In this document: piece by piece, positions 8,206 through 16,192 of the stretch | Layout: each line of letters begins with the position of its first letter | Numbering within the stretch: the stretch's first letter is position 1 | NCBI GenBank assembly: GCA_050186825.1 | Contig: JBFWYD010000059.1 | Location: forward strand, 4,631-68,630 | Origin: NORP233 sp050186825 | Lineage (GTDB): Bacteria; Planctomycetota; J058 | DNA: 64,000 bases | Direction: 5' to 3' | Notes under the pieces: generated by a model | The model's database searches: none | What the model saw: only the letters and a program-made list of their open reading frames with translations | What the model was told of the DNA's origin: nothing | Position numbers and translations under genes: made by a program

Positions 8206-9048
8206 ATGGCCGAGAGCTATCAGTCGGCGCAGATCGTCAAGACCTCGGAGGGGAAGCAGTACCACGTGGGCTGCGCGCCGGGCGACGTCGCCCAGCGGAT
8301 CCTGCTCGTGGGCGACCCCGCGCGGGCCGACAAGGTCGCCGCCCGCTTCGACTCGGTCTCGGTGCGCCGCCAGAACCGCGAGTACGTGACGATCACCGGC
8401 GTCTACAACGGCGAACCGCTGACCGTGACCGCGACCGGGATCGGCACCGACAACACCGAGATCGCGGTGATCGAGCTGGCCCAGTGCGTGGAGGACCCGA
8501 CCTTCCTGCGGGTGGGCTCGAGCGGCGCGCTGCGCGCCGGGATCGCGCTCGGCGACCTGGTGATCTCGACCGGGGCCGTCCGCCTCGAGGCGACCTCGAC
8601 CCAGTTCGTCCCCGAGGGCTACCCGGCGGTCGCGCACCACGAGGTGGTCCTGGCCCTGCTCGAGGCGGCCCGCGGCGTCTCCGACCGCGGCGTTCATCTC
8701 GGCCTGACGGCCACCGCCTGCGGCTTCTACGGCGCCCAGGGCCGCCAGGTCCCCGGCTTCCCGCCGCGCGACCCCGAGCGCCCGGCCCGGCTGGGCCAGC
8801 TCGGCGTGGCGAACATGGAGATGGAGGCCAGCCTCCTGTTCACCCTCGGCCAGGTGGGGGGCTTCCGCACCGGCGCCGTGTGCGCGATCTACGCCAACCG
8901 CGATGCGGACACCTTCGTGGACACCGACCTCAAGGACGCGGCCGAGTCGGCCTGCATCGACCTGGGGCTGGCCGCGATGGAGGTCCTGCGCCGGATGGAC
9001 GCCGTGCGCGGCGAGGGGCGCTGGACGCCGAGCCACGGGCTCGGCTAG
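8206..9048 (+). CDS. Nucleoside phosphorylase, uridine phosphorylase-like
   Basis: Encodes 280 aa of the PNP_UDP_1 family. It would split a nucleoside with phosphate to give a base and (deoxy)ribose-1-P. Conserved elements are the phosphate-binding LLVGDPARADKV, the GIGTDNTEIAV region, VGSSGAL and the ribose-binding MEMEAS. The start ATG is 2 nt after the deoC stop. It supplies substrate for DeoC and RpiB if a phosphopentomutase exists, and none is in this window. Base specificity (uridine or purine) is inferred from overall resemblance only. Confidence 0.85.
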   Translation: MAESYQSAQIVKTSEGKQYHVGCAPGDVAQRILLVGDPARADKVAARFDSVSVRRQNREYVTITGVYNGEPLTVTATGIGTDNTEIAVIELAQCVEDPTFLRVGSSGALRAGIALGDLVISTGAVRLEATSTQFVPEGYPAVAHHEVVLALLEAARGVSDRGVHLGLTATACGFYGAQGRQVPGFPPRDPERPARLGQLGVANMEMEASLLFTLGQVGGFRTGAVCAIYANRDADTFVDTDLKDAAESACIDLGLAAMEVLRRMDAVRGEGRWTPSHGLG

Positions 9049-9053
9049 ACCCC

Positions 9054-9335
9054 GTGGCGCGCAAGCGCGTCCGGATCCGGGGCGAGGTCCAGGGGGTGTG
9101 CTTCCGCACCTCGGCCCAGGAGGCCGCCTGGCGACTGGATCTGCTCGGCTGGGTCCGCAACCGCGCCGATCCCCGGCTCCTCGAGCTCGTGGTCGAGGGC
9201 GACGACCTCTCGGTCGAGACCTTCGTACGCTGGTGTCAGGACGGACCGCCCCTGGCGCGGGTCGAGACCGTGGAGGTGGAGGACGAGCCGCTGGGCGAGG
9301 CGTTGAAGCCCTTCGCCATCCTCCCCACGATCTGA
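9054..9335 (+). CDS. acyP: Acylphosphatase
   Basis: Encodes 93 aa from GTG, the size of the family. It hydrolyses acyl-phosphates such as acetyl-P. The catalytic Arg (VQGVCFR near residue 18) and Asn (GWVRN near residue 36) are in the expected positions. It is 5 nt after the nucleoside phosphorylase and so likely the last gene of the microcompartment operon. There it might remove acyl-phosphate formed from acetaldehyde oxidation, which is an inference. Confidence 0.88.
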   Translation: MARKRVRIRGEVQGVCFRTSAQEAAWRLDLLGWVRNRADPRLLELVVEGDDLSVETFVRWCQDGPPLARVETVEVEDEPLGEALKPFAILPTI

Positions 9336-9582
9336 TCCTCAGGGTCTTGCAGCATCGACAAGCCGCGCGAGCGCTGCGTTCCGGGCGATGAGCCCATCCG
9401 CAGGACCATCGTCCAGAACCTGAAAGACGTACCCAAGCAGTTGAAGTTTCGACGCTTAGGTGAACGCGCCGACAGGTCTTCCACGGCTAATGCTTTGATA
9501 CCCCTCAAACTTTTCGATGCCCCCATTTGCAGAATCGTCTCGTAAGGGGGAGATAAACTCCCGCCCCGGTACGCGGGATCCT
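9336..9582. other. Intergenic stretch with lower G+C
   Basis: This intergenic DNA is visibly less GC-rich than its surroundings. No convincing ORF, tRNA or strong hairpin was seen. It could hold activator-binding sites for the sigma-54-type promoter at 9583. Confidence 0.5.
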
Positions 9583-9598
9583 TGGCACCAGCCTTGCT
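9583..9598 (+). promoter_or_regulatory. Sigma-54 (-24/-12) promoter
   Basis: TGGCAC, five bases and TTGCT give the diagnostic GG-N10-GC spacing (GG at 9584-9585, GC at 9596-9597). The predicted start is near 9609, 17 nt before the ATG at 9626. The match to the consensus is near perfect, so an enhancer-binding activator should control the small gene downstream. Confidence 0.7.
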
Positions 9599-9625
9599 AA
9601 GTTTCCGGCAGTAGTGGGGGCCCGA

Positions 9626-9919
9626 ATGATCCAGCAGTCTCGTTCCACGCGTTACCTCGAGGTCGGAGATCGCCTCCGCAAGCGTGGGAAGCTCCGCAAG
9701 GCCGCGGCCGTATATGCCCGCTACGCCGACGCTTGCGTCGCCGAGACCTGGATGGCGATCGCCCGGACCTGCGTGGAGTCGGACCCCGTCAGCGCGTTGA
9801 AGGCCCTGGCCCAAGTCGAAAAGTTGACGGGTCCCAGCGGCGAGGGTCGGCGGATCTCGGCCCTGGCCTACCAGCGCCTCGGCCGCCCCGAGATCGCCGC
9901 TCGCTTCCTCCAGGCCTGA
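9626..9919 (+). CDS. Small TPR-like protein under sigma-54-type promoter
   Basis: Encodes 97 aa of helical repeats resembling two to three degenerate TPR motifs (YLEVGDRLRKRGKLRKAAAVYARYAD, then ISALAYQRLGRPEIAARFL). No catalytic motif, signal peptide or membrane segment is present, so it is probably a cytosolic adaptor. A GTG at 9614 is an alternative start. The ATG at 9626 fits the transcription start better. It stands alone between intergenic stretches. Function unknown. Confidence 0.65.
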   Translation: MIQQSRSTRYLEVGDRLRKRGKLRKAAAVYARYADACVAETWMAIARTCVESDPVSALKALAQVEKLTGPSGEGRRISALAYQRLGRPEIAARFLQA

Positions 9920-9961
9920 TCCCCTCTCGGCCCGGTCCATCGCGTCGCCGGCGCCGGACCC

Positions 9962-9967
9962 TATACT
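9962..9967 (+). promoter_or_regulatory. -10 box TATACT
   Basis: The same CCTATACT sequence as in the sigma-factor promoter lies 33 nt before the ATG at 10001. No clear -35 element is seen. Confidence 0.4.
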
Positions 9968-10000
9968 CCTCCCCCCGAGCCCATGCCCCAGGGAGGATCC

Positions 10001-10261
10001 ATGTCCTGGCACTTCTCCAAGTTCCTGATCCAGTCCTTCCCCCCCGACCGCGCGGAGGCCAAGGAGCGCTGGGCCTTCGGGGTCTACGAGATCCTGGACG
10101 AGCGCCGGACCCCGGTCGACCCGCGGGTGCTCCACGTCACCTACCGGGGCGTGGTCGAGCTCTCCTCCGAGGAGGTGCCAGACCCCGAGCAGCCCGACTT
10201 CACCGCCCGGCTCGAGGACGCGGTGGTCGCCAAGTGGAAGACCCTGAGCAGCCAGCGCTGA
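10001..10261 (+). CDS. Small hypothetical protein
   Basis: Encodes 86 aa. The ATG at 10001 has GGGAGG 5 nt upstream and is preferred over the in-frame ATG at 9983. The sequence is soluble, aromatic at the N-terminus (SWHFSKFLIQSF) and acidic in the middle, with no recognised domain. It ends 1 nt before the thioesterase start, so the pair is probably cotranscribed. Confidence 0.65.
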   Translation: MSWHFSKFLIQSFPPDRAEAKERWAFGVYEILDERRTPVDPRVLHVTYRGVVELSSEEVPDPEQPDFTARLEDAVVAKWKTLSSQR

Positions 10262-10262
10262 G

Positions 10263-10745
10263 GTGAGCGAGCTCGCGCCCCGCCCCGTCTCCTGGTCCCG
10301 CACCGAGCTGGGGGAGCTGATGCTCCCCCATCAGGCCAACATCCTCGGCAAGGTGTTCGGCGGCACGATCCTGGCCATGGTGGACAAGGCGGCGGCGACG
10401 GCCGCGATCCGCCACGCCGGCCGGGTGTGCGTCACGGCCCAGGTCGACCGCGTGACCTTCGACAGCCCGATCGAGATCGGCGAGGTGGTGCGCGTGGTGG
10501 CCGAGGTCACCGCCGTCGGCCGCAGCTCCCTCGAGGTCGAGGTGGCCGTCTACGCGCTCGAGCCCCGCACCGGCCACGAGCGCCTGACGAACACCAGCCT
10601 GGTGACCATGGTCGCCATAGACGGCGACGGCAAGCCCACCCGCGTCCCCCCGCTCGAGCTGACCGGCGAGGCCGAGCGCGCGCGCAACGCCGTGGCGCTG
10701 GCCCGGATGGCCGAGCGCAAGATCCGCCGCGCGCAGGGGCGCTGA
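10263..10745 (+). CDS. Acyl-CoA thioesterase, hot-dog fold (YciA/BACH family)
   Basis: Encodes 160 aa from GTG. It hydrolyses acyl-CoA to free acid and CoA. The family block PHQANILGKVFGG and the catalytic-Asp segment MVDKAAATAA are present, followed by the VDRVTFDSPIEIGE strand. Length and single hot-dog domain match YciA-type cytosolic enzymes. Chain-length preference is not evident. It follows a small unknown gene without spacing. Confidence 0.88.
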   Translation: MSELAPRPVSWSRTELGELMLPHQANILGKVFGGTILAMVDKAAATAAIRHAGRVCVTAQVDRVTFDSPIEIGEVVRVVAEVTAVGRSSLEVEVAVYALEPRTGHERLTNTSLVTMVAIDGDGKPTRVPPLELTGEAERARNAVALARMAERKIRRAQGR

Positions 10746-10758
10746 CCGACGGGACGGC

Positions 10759-11307
10759 TCAGCGCGCGCCTCCCTCCCGGAGGCACCCGCAGGCATCGCA
10801 GCGCTCGGTCGCCGCGAGCGGCGCCCCGCAGGCCGCACAGGGCGCGCCTTCGCCCGGAGCCGACGGGCCGAGCAGACGCTGGAGCAGGCGCCGCGCGACG
10901 TTCGCCCCGAGCACTCGGCCGAGCTCCTGCGCGTAGCGCTGGGCCTCGGCGCCCAGGCGAGCCTCGTCGTCCACGACCCGCTCGTGCACGGTGTCCAGGC
11001 GGCGCAGGTCCAGGTGCGTGCGCCGGGGATCGCTCGGGAGGGAGAACACGGCCAGGGAGGTCTCGGCCTGGCGGTCGTAGAGCTCGGCGCGCAGCCGCTC
11101 CACGCCGAGCACCCCGGCCGAGACGTATGAGTTGGGGTCGTCCGGGGAGTAGCGCCGATAGGTGAGCCGTCCGTGCACGCGCACGACCCAGGCCGCCTGG
11201 AACAGCGCCGCGAACTCCCCCATCTCCTGGGTCGTGGCGTTCGCCCCCAGCTCGAGCGCCGCCTGGAGCACGCGGCCGCGGTCCCGGGCCGCAGGGACCG
11301 GGCGCAT
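10759..11307 (-). CDS. Hypothetical protein with C-terminal zinc ribbon, 5' end uncertain
   Basis: Encodes 182 aa from the ATG at 11307. The C-terminus has a CAAC...CDAC zinc ribbon (about residues 157-175). Upstream of the ATG the same frame stays open for about 40 codons with typical GC-rich third positions (for example LLVLAPGDWLGPG), then meets a TGA at 11431-11433 without any start codon. The true N-terminus may therefore be lost through a frameshift or nonsense change, or lie beyond a sequencing error. No family was recognised. Confidence 0.5.
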   Translation of the reverse strand: MRPVPAARDRGRVLQAALELGANATTQEMGEFAALFQAAWVVRVHGRLTYRRYSPDDPNSYVSAGVLGVERLRAELYDRQAETSLAVFSLPSDPRRTHLDLRRLDTVHERVVDDEARLGAEAQRYAQELGRVLGANVARRLLQRLLGPSAPGEGAPCAACGAPLAATERCDACGCLREGGAR

Positions 11308-11430
11308 CCGGAAGCTCCCCAGGTGGTCGGTGAGCGCCGCCTCGAGGTCCTGGCCGGGCGAGGTCCCCTGGACCGGCTCGAGACCGGGGCCGAGCCAGTC
11401 CCCGGGCGCGAGGACCAGGAGCTGCGCAGA

Positions 11431-11907
11431 TCAGCCACTCCGCGACCCTGTTCCGTCCTCGGCCCTCCACGGGCCGATACTCACGTCCGGGGCGATCGGA
11501 GTGGACCTGAAGCGCTGGTGCTCGACCTCGAGCATGTCTCGGGCGGCGTCGAAGCCAGGGAACGCGGCTGCGAAGGCACGCGTGACCGCGTCGCGGTCGA
11601 GCACCCCCTCCTCGGTGTAGGACATGACCACGTGCCGCGCACGAAGAACAAGGAGCAAGGCGCGGAGCGCCTCCTCGGCGGGCACTCCGCCCGCGCCGCC
11701 GCGCGCGCGCTTCATGCAGTAGCGGCTCAGGCGGTCGTCGAGCAGGGTCTGCGGAAGGCCTGTCGTCCCGGCGAGGTCCGCCTCGACCTCCGCCTCGCAG
11801 GCGCCGCACGGCCAGGGACGGTAGCTCCTCACACCGACAGCCCACGCGGACCTCGAGCTCGCGGATCGCCTGGAGTCGGCTGGCGTCGAGGCGCGCAGCG
11901 GGGACAT
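11431..11907 (-). pseudogene. Probable disrupted gene with Cys motif
   Basis: The reading frame ending at 11431 has good codon bias only from about 11825 downward (PWPCGACEAEVEADL to the end). In the 5' part a different frame shows the coding bias (DASRLQAIRELEVRVG). This suggests one frameshift near 11815-11835. It ends at a TGA that lies in frame with the zinc-ribbon gene at 10759-11307, so the two pieces may once have been one protein. It may equally reflect base-calling errors. Function unknown. Confidence 0.35.
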
Positions 11908-12501
11908 GGCCAACTCGATCCGCCCGCCCCGGAAGACGCGCCGGCTGAACAAGGCCGGTCGCACGCTGGAGATCACGCTCGAGCTGCTCATCACCTGCTC
12001 GACCGGCATCAGCCGGCCGCTGGGCGACCCCCAGAAGCTCGCGCGCTACCTCGCCGAGGAGGACCACGGGAAGCTCGAGCGTCGCCTGGCCAGCGACCTC
12101 AAGTCGCTGTTCGCCTTCTACCGCTACGGTGTGCTCCACCACGGCGTCCGGCTGCGCTGGGGGTCCTCGACGACGGCTACTCCGTCTCCTGGGGCCTGCC
12201 CGGCGACTCGACCCTCTACGACACGCTCAAGGCCGCGGCCGAGGAGGGGCAGACCGTCGAGCTGGTCCTGGGGAACGCGCCCGGCTGGGAGGAGCCCTGG
12301 TCTCGCGGCCAGCGGTTCCGGATCCACTCGATCGACATGTACGACGTCGTGGCGGAGGGCCCGGAGGGGCTCGTCAGGATCCGCCGCGACGAGTTCCAGG
12401 CTGCCCCGGGGTTGCTGAGGGCTGGCGCCGGGAGTGAGCTCGTCTTCAGCCTCCCGTGGACGCAAGGACGGGCGCCTGCTCGCGCGGCTAGCGCGCGATG
12501 A
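11906..12501 (+). pseudogene. Hypothetical gene with a single frameshift
   Basis: The first frame runs from the ATG at 11906 to about 12163 (ITLELLITCSTGISRPLG, then LASDLKSLFAFYRYGV). The coding pattern then continues in another frame (VLDDGYSVSWGLPGD, then DMYDVVAEGPEGLVRIRRDE) to the stop at 12501. One extra G in the five-G run at 12159-12163 would join them into about 199 aa. No family was recognised. Its start overlaps the disrupted minus-strand gene. It could be a pseudogene, a sequencing error or, least likely, programmed slippage. Confidence 0.5.
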
Positions 12502-12524
12502 GGAGCTCCTGCGGTGACGTGAGG

Positions 12525-12541
12525 CGGAGCTAGCTGCTCCG
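12525..12541. terminator. Hairpin between convergent genes
   Basis: CGGAGC-TAGCT-GCTCCG forms a 6-bp stem with a 5-nt loop between the gene ending at 12501 and NAD kinase ending at 12580. Confidence 0.4.
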
Positions 12542-12579
12542 TGAGGAGCCTGGCGGGCGAGCTCGACCGGGTAGCGCCC

Positions 12580-13476
12580 TTACTCCTCCCCGGCCCCTTC
12601 CTCCTTGCGGTAGCGGGGGTTGTCGCCCCAGCCGAGCTTGCTGCGCAGCAGGTAGAAGTAGCTGCGCTTGGCCAGGCTCACGAGCAGGAACTCCTTCTCC
12701 GCGCGGCGGATCTGGAGCTCGCTCTGGTCCTGGATCGGGAGCACCTCGTGGCCGTCGAGCACGACCGCGGCCTCGTCCACGGGCGAGGTGATCTCGAAGC
12801 GGAGCGTGCTCTCGCCGGCGACCACGATCGGGCGGTTGGTCAGCGCGTGGGGGGCTATGGGCGTGACCATGAAGGCGTTCATCCCGGGGGCGAGGATCGG
12901 GCCGCCCAGGGAGAGCGAGTAGGCGGTCGAGCCGACCGGGGTCGAGACGATCAGCCCGTCCGCGCGGTACTGGATCGCGTGCTCGTCGTCGACGCTCATC
13001 TTGATCGTGATCAGGCGGGTGCGGATCCCCTGGTTGACCACCGCGTCGTTGAGCGCGTACTGGGTGACCTCGCCGCCGTCGCTGCGCACGGTGCAGCGCA
13101 GGCGCATCCGCGGGGTCACCTGGAGCGGCAGGTCGCGCCGCCCGGCGATCCACTCCCGGACCTCGGTCTCGCTGAACTCGGCCAGGAAGCCGAGCTTGCC
13201 CAGGTTGACCCCGAGCGTCGGGACCTGGGTCTTCCCCAGCCGGCGCGCCGTGCTGAGCATGGTCCCGTCGCCGCCGACCGAGATCGCGAGGTCCGCCTCC
13301 AGGCCGAGGGCGCTCAGGTCGCCCTTGCCCTCGATGTCCTCGACCACCTCGAGCTTCGCGCGCTGCAGCCAGGTCACGATCGCGCGGGCCACGTCCTGGC
13401 CCTCGGGCTTGTAGGCCGAGCTGACCACCAGCACCCGCTGGATCTCCTCGCGGCGCAGCCGGCGGAAGCGCTTCAC
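12580..13476 (-). CDS. nadK: NAD kinase
   Basis: Encodes 298 aa from GTG. It phosphorylates NAD to NADP using ATP or polyphosphate. The GGDGT nucleotide loop is at residues 68-72. The LNDAVVNQG segment and the GLIVSTPVGSTAYSLS block follow in the correct order, and the length is that of the family. It follows the ArsA-like genes by 13 nt on the same strand and so is probably in their operon. The last 10-15 residues are acidic and not conserved. Confidence 0.95.
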   Translation of the reverse strand: MKRFRRLRREEIQRVLVVSSAYKPEGQDVARAIVTWLQRAKLEVVEDIEGKGDLSALGLEADLAISVGGDGTMLSTARRLGKTQVPTLGVNLGKLGFLAEFSETEVREWIAGRRDLPLQVTPRMRLRCTVRSDGGEVTQYALNDAVVNQGIRTRLITIKMSVDDEHAIQYRADGLIVSTPVGSTAYSLSLGGPILAPGMNAFMVTPIAPHALTNRPIVVAGESTLRFEITSPVDEAAVVLDGHEVLPIQDQSELQIRRAEKEFLLVSLAKRSYFYLLRSKLGWGDNPRYRKEEGAGEE

Positions 13477-13489
13477 CGGGCGGCCTCGC

Positions 13490-14710
13490 TCACAGGCTCT
13501 CCTCCGGCCGCAGCAGGTGCTCGACCACCCCGCTCAGGCCGCTCAGGTCGTAGACGTCGCGCGAGAGGCTGGGCACCTCGTGCACCAGCAACCCCTGGGC
13601 GGCGCCCGCCCGCAGCTCGCCGATCCGGGCCCGATCGCCCGCCGCGAGCAGCTCGTGGTCCAGGAACGCCTTCAGCAAGGGCTCCAGCCCCGCTGGCGGG
13701 GCCGCGGCGCTCGCGGCCTGCCAGGCGGCGTCGAAGAGCGGGGCCGGGCCGCCCGCGTGGAGCCGCTCGCGCAGGCGCGCGCGCAGGGCGAGGTCGGGCA
13801 GCGCGCTCGTGTGCACGCGGTTGACGATCACCGCGTCGAGCGGCATCTCGAACTCGCGCAGCCGGTCGCAGAAGAAGCGGGCCTCCTCGAGCGGCAGCGG
13901 CTGGGGCGAGGTCACGACCAGGAAGCTGGTGAAGGGCTCGCGCAGGAGCGAGTCCACGCGCTGGGCCCGGCCGCGGAAGCCCTCGTACATGCCCTCGAAG
14001 GCGCGGAAGAAGTCCGCGAGGTCCTCGACGAACTTGAGCCCCAGCAGGCTGTCCACCTTCCTGACGATCCGCCCCAGGGCGCGCCCCAGGAAGCCGAAGG
14101 ACTTCTTGCTCGTCTCGGCCCAGGGCTTGAGGAAGATCTCCAGCGTCGAGCGGTCGAAGGCGTCCGACATCCGCTTGGGCGCCTGGAGGAAGTCGATGGC
14201 GTGCTTGGTCGGGGGCGTGTCGAGCACGACCAGGTCGAACTCGCCCTCCTCGTGCAGCTCGTAGAGCTTCTCCATGGCCATGTAGTCGGAGGAGCCCACG
14301 ACGGTGCTGCTCATCTGCTGATAGAACTTGTTGCCGAGGATCGTCTGGCGCGCCTCCTCGCTCGCGGCGTAGCGCGAGATCAGGCGGTCGAAGGTCCCCT
14401 TGGTGTCGAGCATCAGCGCGTGCAGCGTGCCCGCGGGCTCGATCCCTGCCTCGGCGAAGCGCGCCGGGTCGACCTGCACCAGCTCGTTGCCCAGCTCGCT
14501 GAGCCCGAGCGAGTTCGCCAGCCGGCGGGCCGGGTCGATGGTGCACACCACGGCGCGCTTGCCGAGCACGGCCGCGGCCAGGGCCAGCGAGGCCGAGGTG
14601 GTGGTCTTGCCCACCCCACCCGAGCCGCAGCAGATGAGGACCTTCTTCTCCTCGAGCAGGCGGGCCAGCGCGCCACCCCTCGCCAGCGAAGCGTCCGGCG
14701 AGGCGCTCAC
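13490..14710 (-). CDS. ArsA-family ATPase, copy 2
   Basis: Encodes 406 aa from GTG. It has a deviant Walker A (GSGGVGKTT, residues 29-37), VCTIDPARRLANSLG and LDTPPTKHAIDFL, typical of the ArsA/GET3 clade. Only one NTPase domain is present, so a dimer or a heterodimer with copy 1 is expected. The start overlaps the copy 1 stop by 4 nt. There is no ArsB pump or ars regulator nearby, so arsenite transport is not supported. Paired ArsA-like ATPases of unknown job are known in several high-GC phyla. Confidence 0.85.
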   Translation of the reverse strand: MSASPDASLARGGALARLLEEKKVLICCGSGGVGKTTTSASLALAAAVLGKRAVVCTIDPARRLANSLGLSELGNELVQVDPARFAEAGIEPAGTLHALMLDTKGTFDRLISRYAASEEARQTILGNKFYQQMSSTVVGSSDYMAMEKLYELHEEGEFDLVVLDTPPTKHAIDFLQAPKRMSDAFDRSTLEIFLKPWAETSKKSFGFLGRALGRIVRKVDSLLGLKFVEDLADFFRAFEGMYEGFRGRAQRVDSLLREPFTSFLVVTSPQPLPLEEARFFCDRLREFEMPLDAVIVNRVHTSALPDLALRARLRERLHAGGPAPLFDAAWQAASAAAPPAGLEPLLKAFLDHELLAAGDRARIGELRAGAAQGLLVHEVPSLSRDVYDLSGLSGVVEHLLRPEESL

Positions 14711-15708
14711 TTCGGCGCCCCGATCAGCCCGGCGCCCACGAGCGACTCCTCGAGCACGCGGGCGACCTGCTCGAGCTGGCCGTAGCCGAAGGACTCGGCG
14801 AACACGTAGGGGACCTCGATCAGGGGGAGGGCGATCCGGGTCCGCAGCTCCTCGCGGTAGCGCGCGGCCAGGCGCGCGCGCGAGGCGCCGTACTCCGCGG
14901 CGACCCCCAGGGCGGTGCTGGTGAGCTCCGGCGCGGCCTCGGCGCCGACCAGGGCGCCCAGGGCCACCCGCGCGGCGGGGGCCGCGAGCACGGGCTCGAG
15001 CTCCTCGAGCTCGCCCAGGCGATCCGGCGCGACCGCGTTCAGGACCACGGCCTCGAGCGGCACGCGCAGGTCGGCCTTCGCGCTCTCGTAGAAGTGGACG
15101 GCCTCGTTGACCGGCATCTCCTCGGGGATGGTCACGATGATCAAACCCGTGGTCTTCGGGTTCTCGAGCATGGCCTGGACCCCGAGCGCGTTGGTGCGCA
15201 GCGGGCCCATCAGCAGCTTGCTCGCCTGCTCGGGCAGGGCCAGCAGCCCCAGCCCGTGGCCGGTCGCGGGCGCGTCGAAGATCACCAGGTCCCACTTGGG
15301 CTGGCTGCGCCACCAGGAGCGCTCCTCGACCAGGTCCCACACCTTGCCCAGGGAGATCATCTCCTTGATCGCCGGCGAGACCCGGAACCAGTTCTGGAAC
15401 AGCCGGCTGCCCACGATGTGCTTCACGAGGGTACGCACGCGCAGCTGCTTGAGGAAGTAGTCCGAGACCACGGTGATCGGGTCGAGGTTGATCGCCGAGA
15501 TCGAGTCGCGGAGCGGCGTGACGCGGTCCTCGACCGGGTGGTCCAGCTCGAAGAGCTGCTGGGTGCGGCCCTGGTCGTCCATCTTGACCAGGAGCACGTT
15601 CATCCCCCGGGCCGAGGCGATCAGGCCCAGGGCGGACGAGATCACGGTCTTGCCGACGCCGCCCTTCCCGCTGATCACGACCAGCCGCTTCTCGAGCAGG
15701 TCGGTCAC
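14707..15708 (-). CDS. ArsA-family ATPase, copy 1
   Basis: Encodes 333 aa from GTG. It has a clear P-loop (SGKGGVGKT around residues 13-21) and the switch segment VIFDAPATGHGLGLL. Compared with copy 2 it is shorter and lacks the family's usual DPAHS motif, with LVKMDDQGR at that place. The two genes overlap (GTGA), which argues for a stable complex. Membrane segments are absent, so the pair should be cytosolic and may act in protein targeting or membrane-associated assembly. That role is not shown by the sequence. Confidence 0.85.
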   Translation of the reverse strand: MTDLLEKRLVVISGKGGVGKTVISSALGLIASARGMNVLLVKMDDQGRTQQLFELDHPVEDRVTPLRDSISAINLDPITVVSDYFLKQLRVRTLVKHIVGSRLFQNWFRVSPAIKEMISLGKVWDLVEERSWWRSQPKWDLVIFDAPATGHGLGLLALPEQASKLLMGPLRTNALGVQAMLENPKTTGLIIVTIPEEMPVNEAVHFYESAKADLRVPLEAVVLNAVAPDRLGELEELEPVLAAPAARVALGALVGAEAAPELTSTALGVAAEYGASRARLAARYREELRTRIALPLIEVPYVFAESFGYGQLEQVARVLEESLVGAGLIGAPK

Positions 15709-15840
15709 CCGGCGCCCCTCGACGACGCGCCCCTCGACGACGTGCTGCGCCCCGTACGCGACGCCACCCCTGGGCCAGCGAGCTGACCCTCGGGGTGACG
15801 GCCCGCCGGGAGGCGGGAGGCTGTTGGGTTGCCGATCATG

Positions 15841-15870
15841 GGCCGGCCGCCAGGGTGGCGCCGGCCGGGG
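15841..15870 (-). terminator. Strong hairpin downstream of the small basic gene
   Basis: GGCCGGCCGCCA and GTGGCGCCGGCC pair with one bulge and a 2-nt loop, just past the stop of the gene at 15887-16048. No T-run follows. Confidence 0.45.
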
Positions 15871-15886
15871 CCGACGCCGGGGCGGC

Positions 15887-16048
15887 TCAAGTCTTGCCAG
15901 CGAGCCGGAGGCGGCGCTTGCGACGAGCCTTCAGCATCAGCTTCAGGTTCTTGCGCTTCGCGCCGCGCGGCATGTGGCTCTTCGGCTTGCTCCGGAACCC
16001 GTGGCGCCGGCGCTTGATCAGCGAACTCTTGCGAATTCTCTTCTTCAC
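15887..16048 (-). CDS. Tiny Arg/Lys-rich protein, bL34-like
   Basis: Encodes 53 aa from GTG, with GGAG 7 nt upstream. About half of the residues are Lys or Arg. The segment SLIKRRRHGFRSK resembles the N-terminal block of ribosomal protein bL34 (KRKRTHGFR), and the tail KARRKRRLRL resembles its C-terminal block. An extra loop of about 10 residues lies between them. It is not beside rnpA or yidC as rpmH usually is. It could be a divergent bL34, another lineage-specific ribosomal protein, or an RNA-binding peptide. A flanking hairpin supports an independent small transcript. Confidence 0.6.
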   Translation of the reverse strand: MKKRIRKSSLIKRRRHGFRSKPKSHMPRGAKRKNLKLMLKARRKRRLRLAGKT

Positions 16049-16192
16049 GAATGGGCTCCAGGGTCGGACACGAGCCAGCGCGCGAGGGCGCGGGCTCGCC
16101 GATGAGGGGGCGTATGGTAGTGACGAGGGTGGCCCCCCGCAAGCCTCAAGACGCCAGCGGCCAGCGCGGCCGAGGCGCCTCTGGGGAGGGGC

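Noticed and set aside
9236..10303. Minus-strand 355-codon frame over the small genes at 9.6-10.3 kb
   Set aside because: The plus strand has a sigma-54-type promoter, ribosome sites and sensible proteins. The antisense product lacks any motif.
13490..15708. Arsenite-export ATPase annotation
   Set aside because: No ArsB, ArsR or ArsD neighbours, and the proteins are single-domain.
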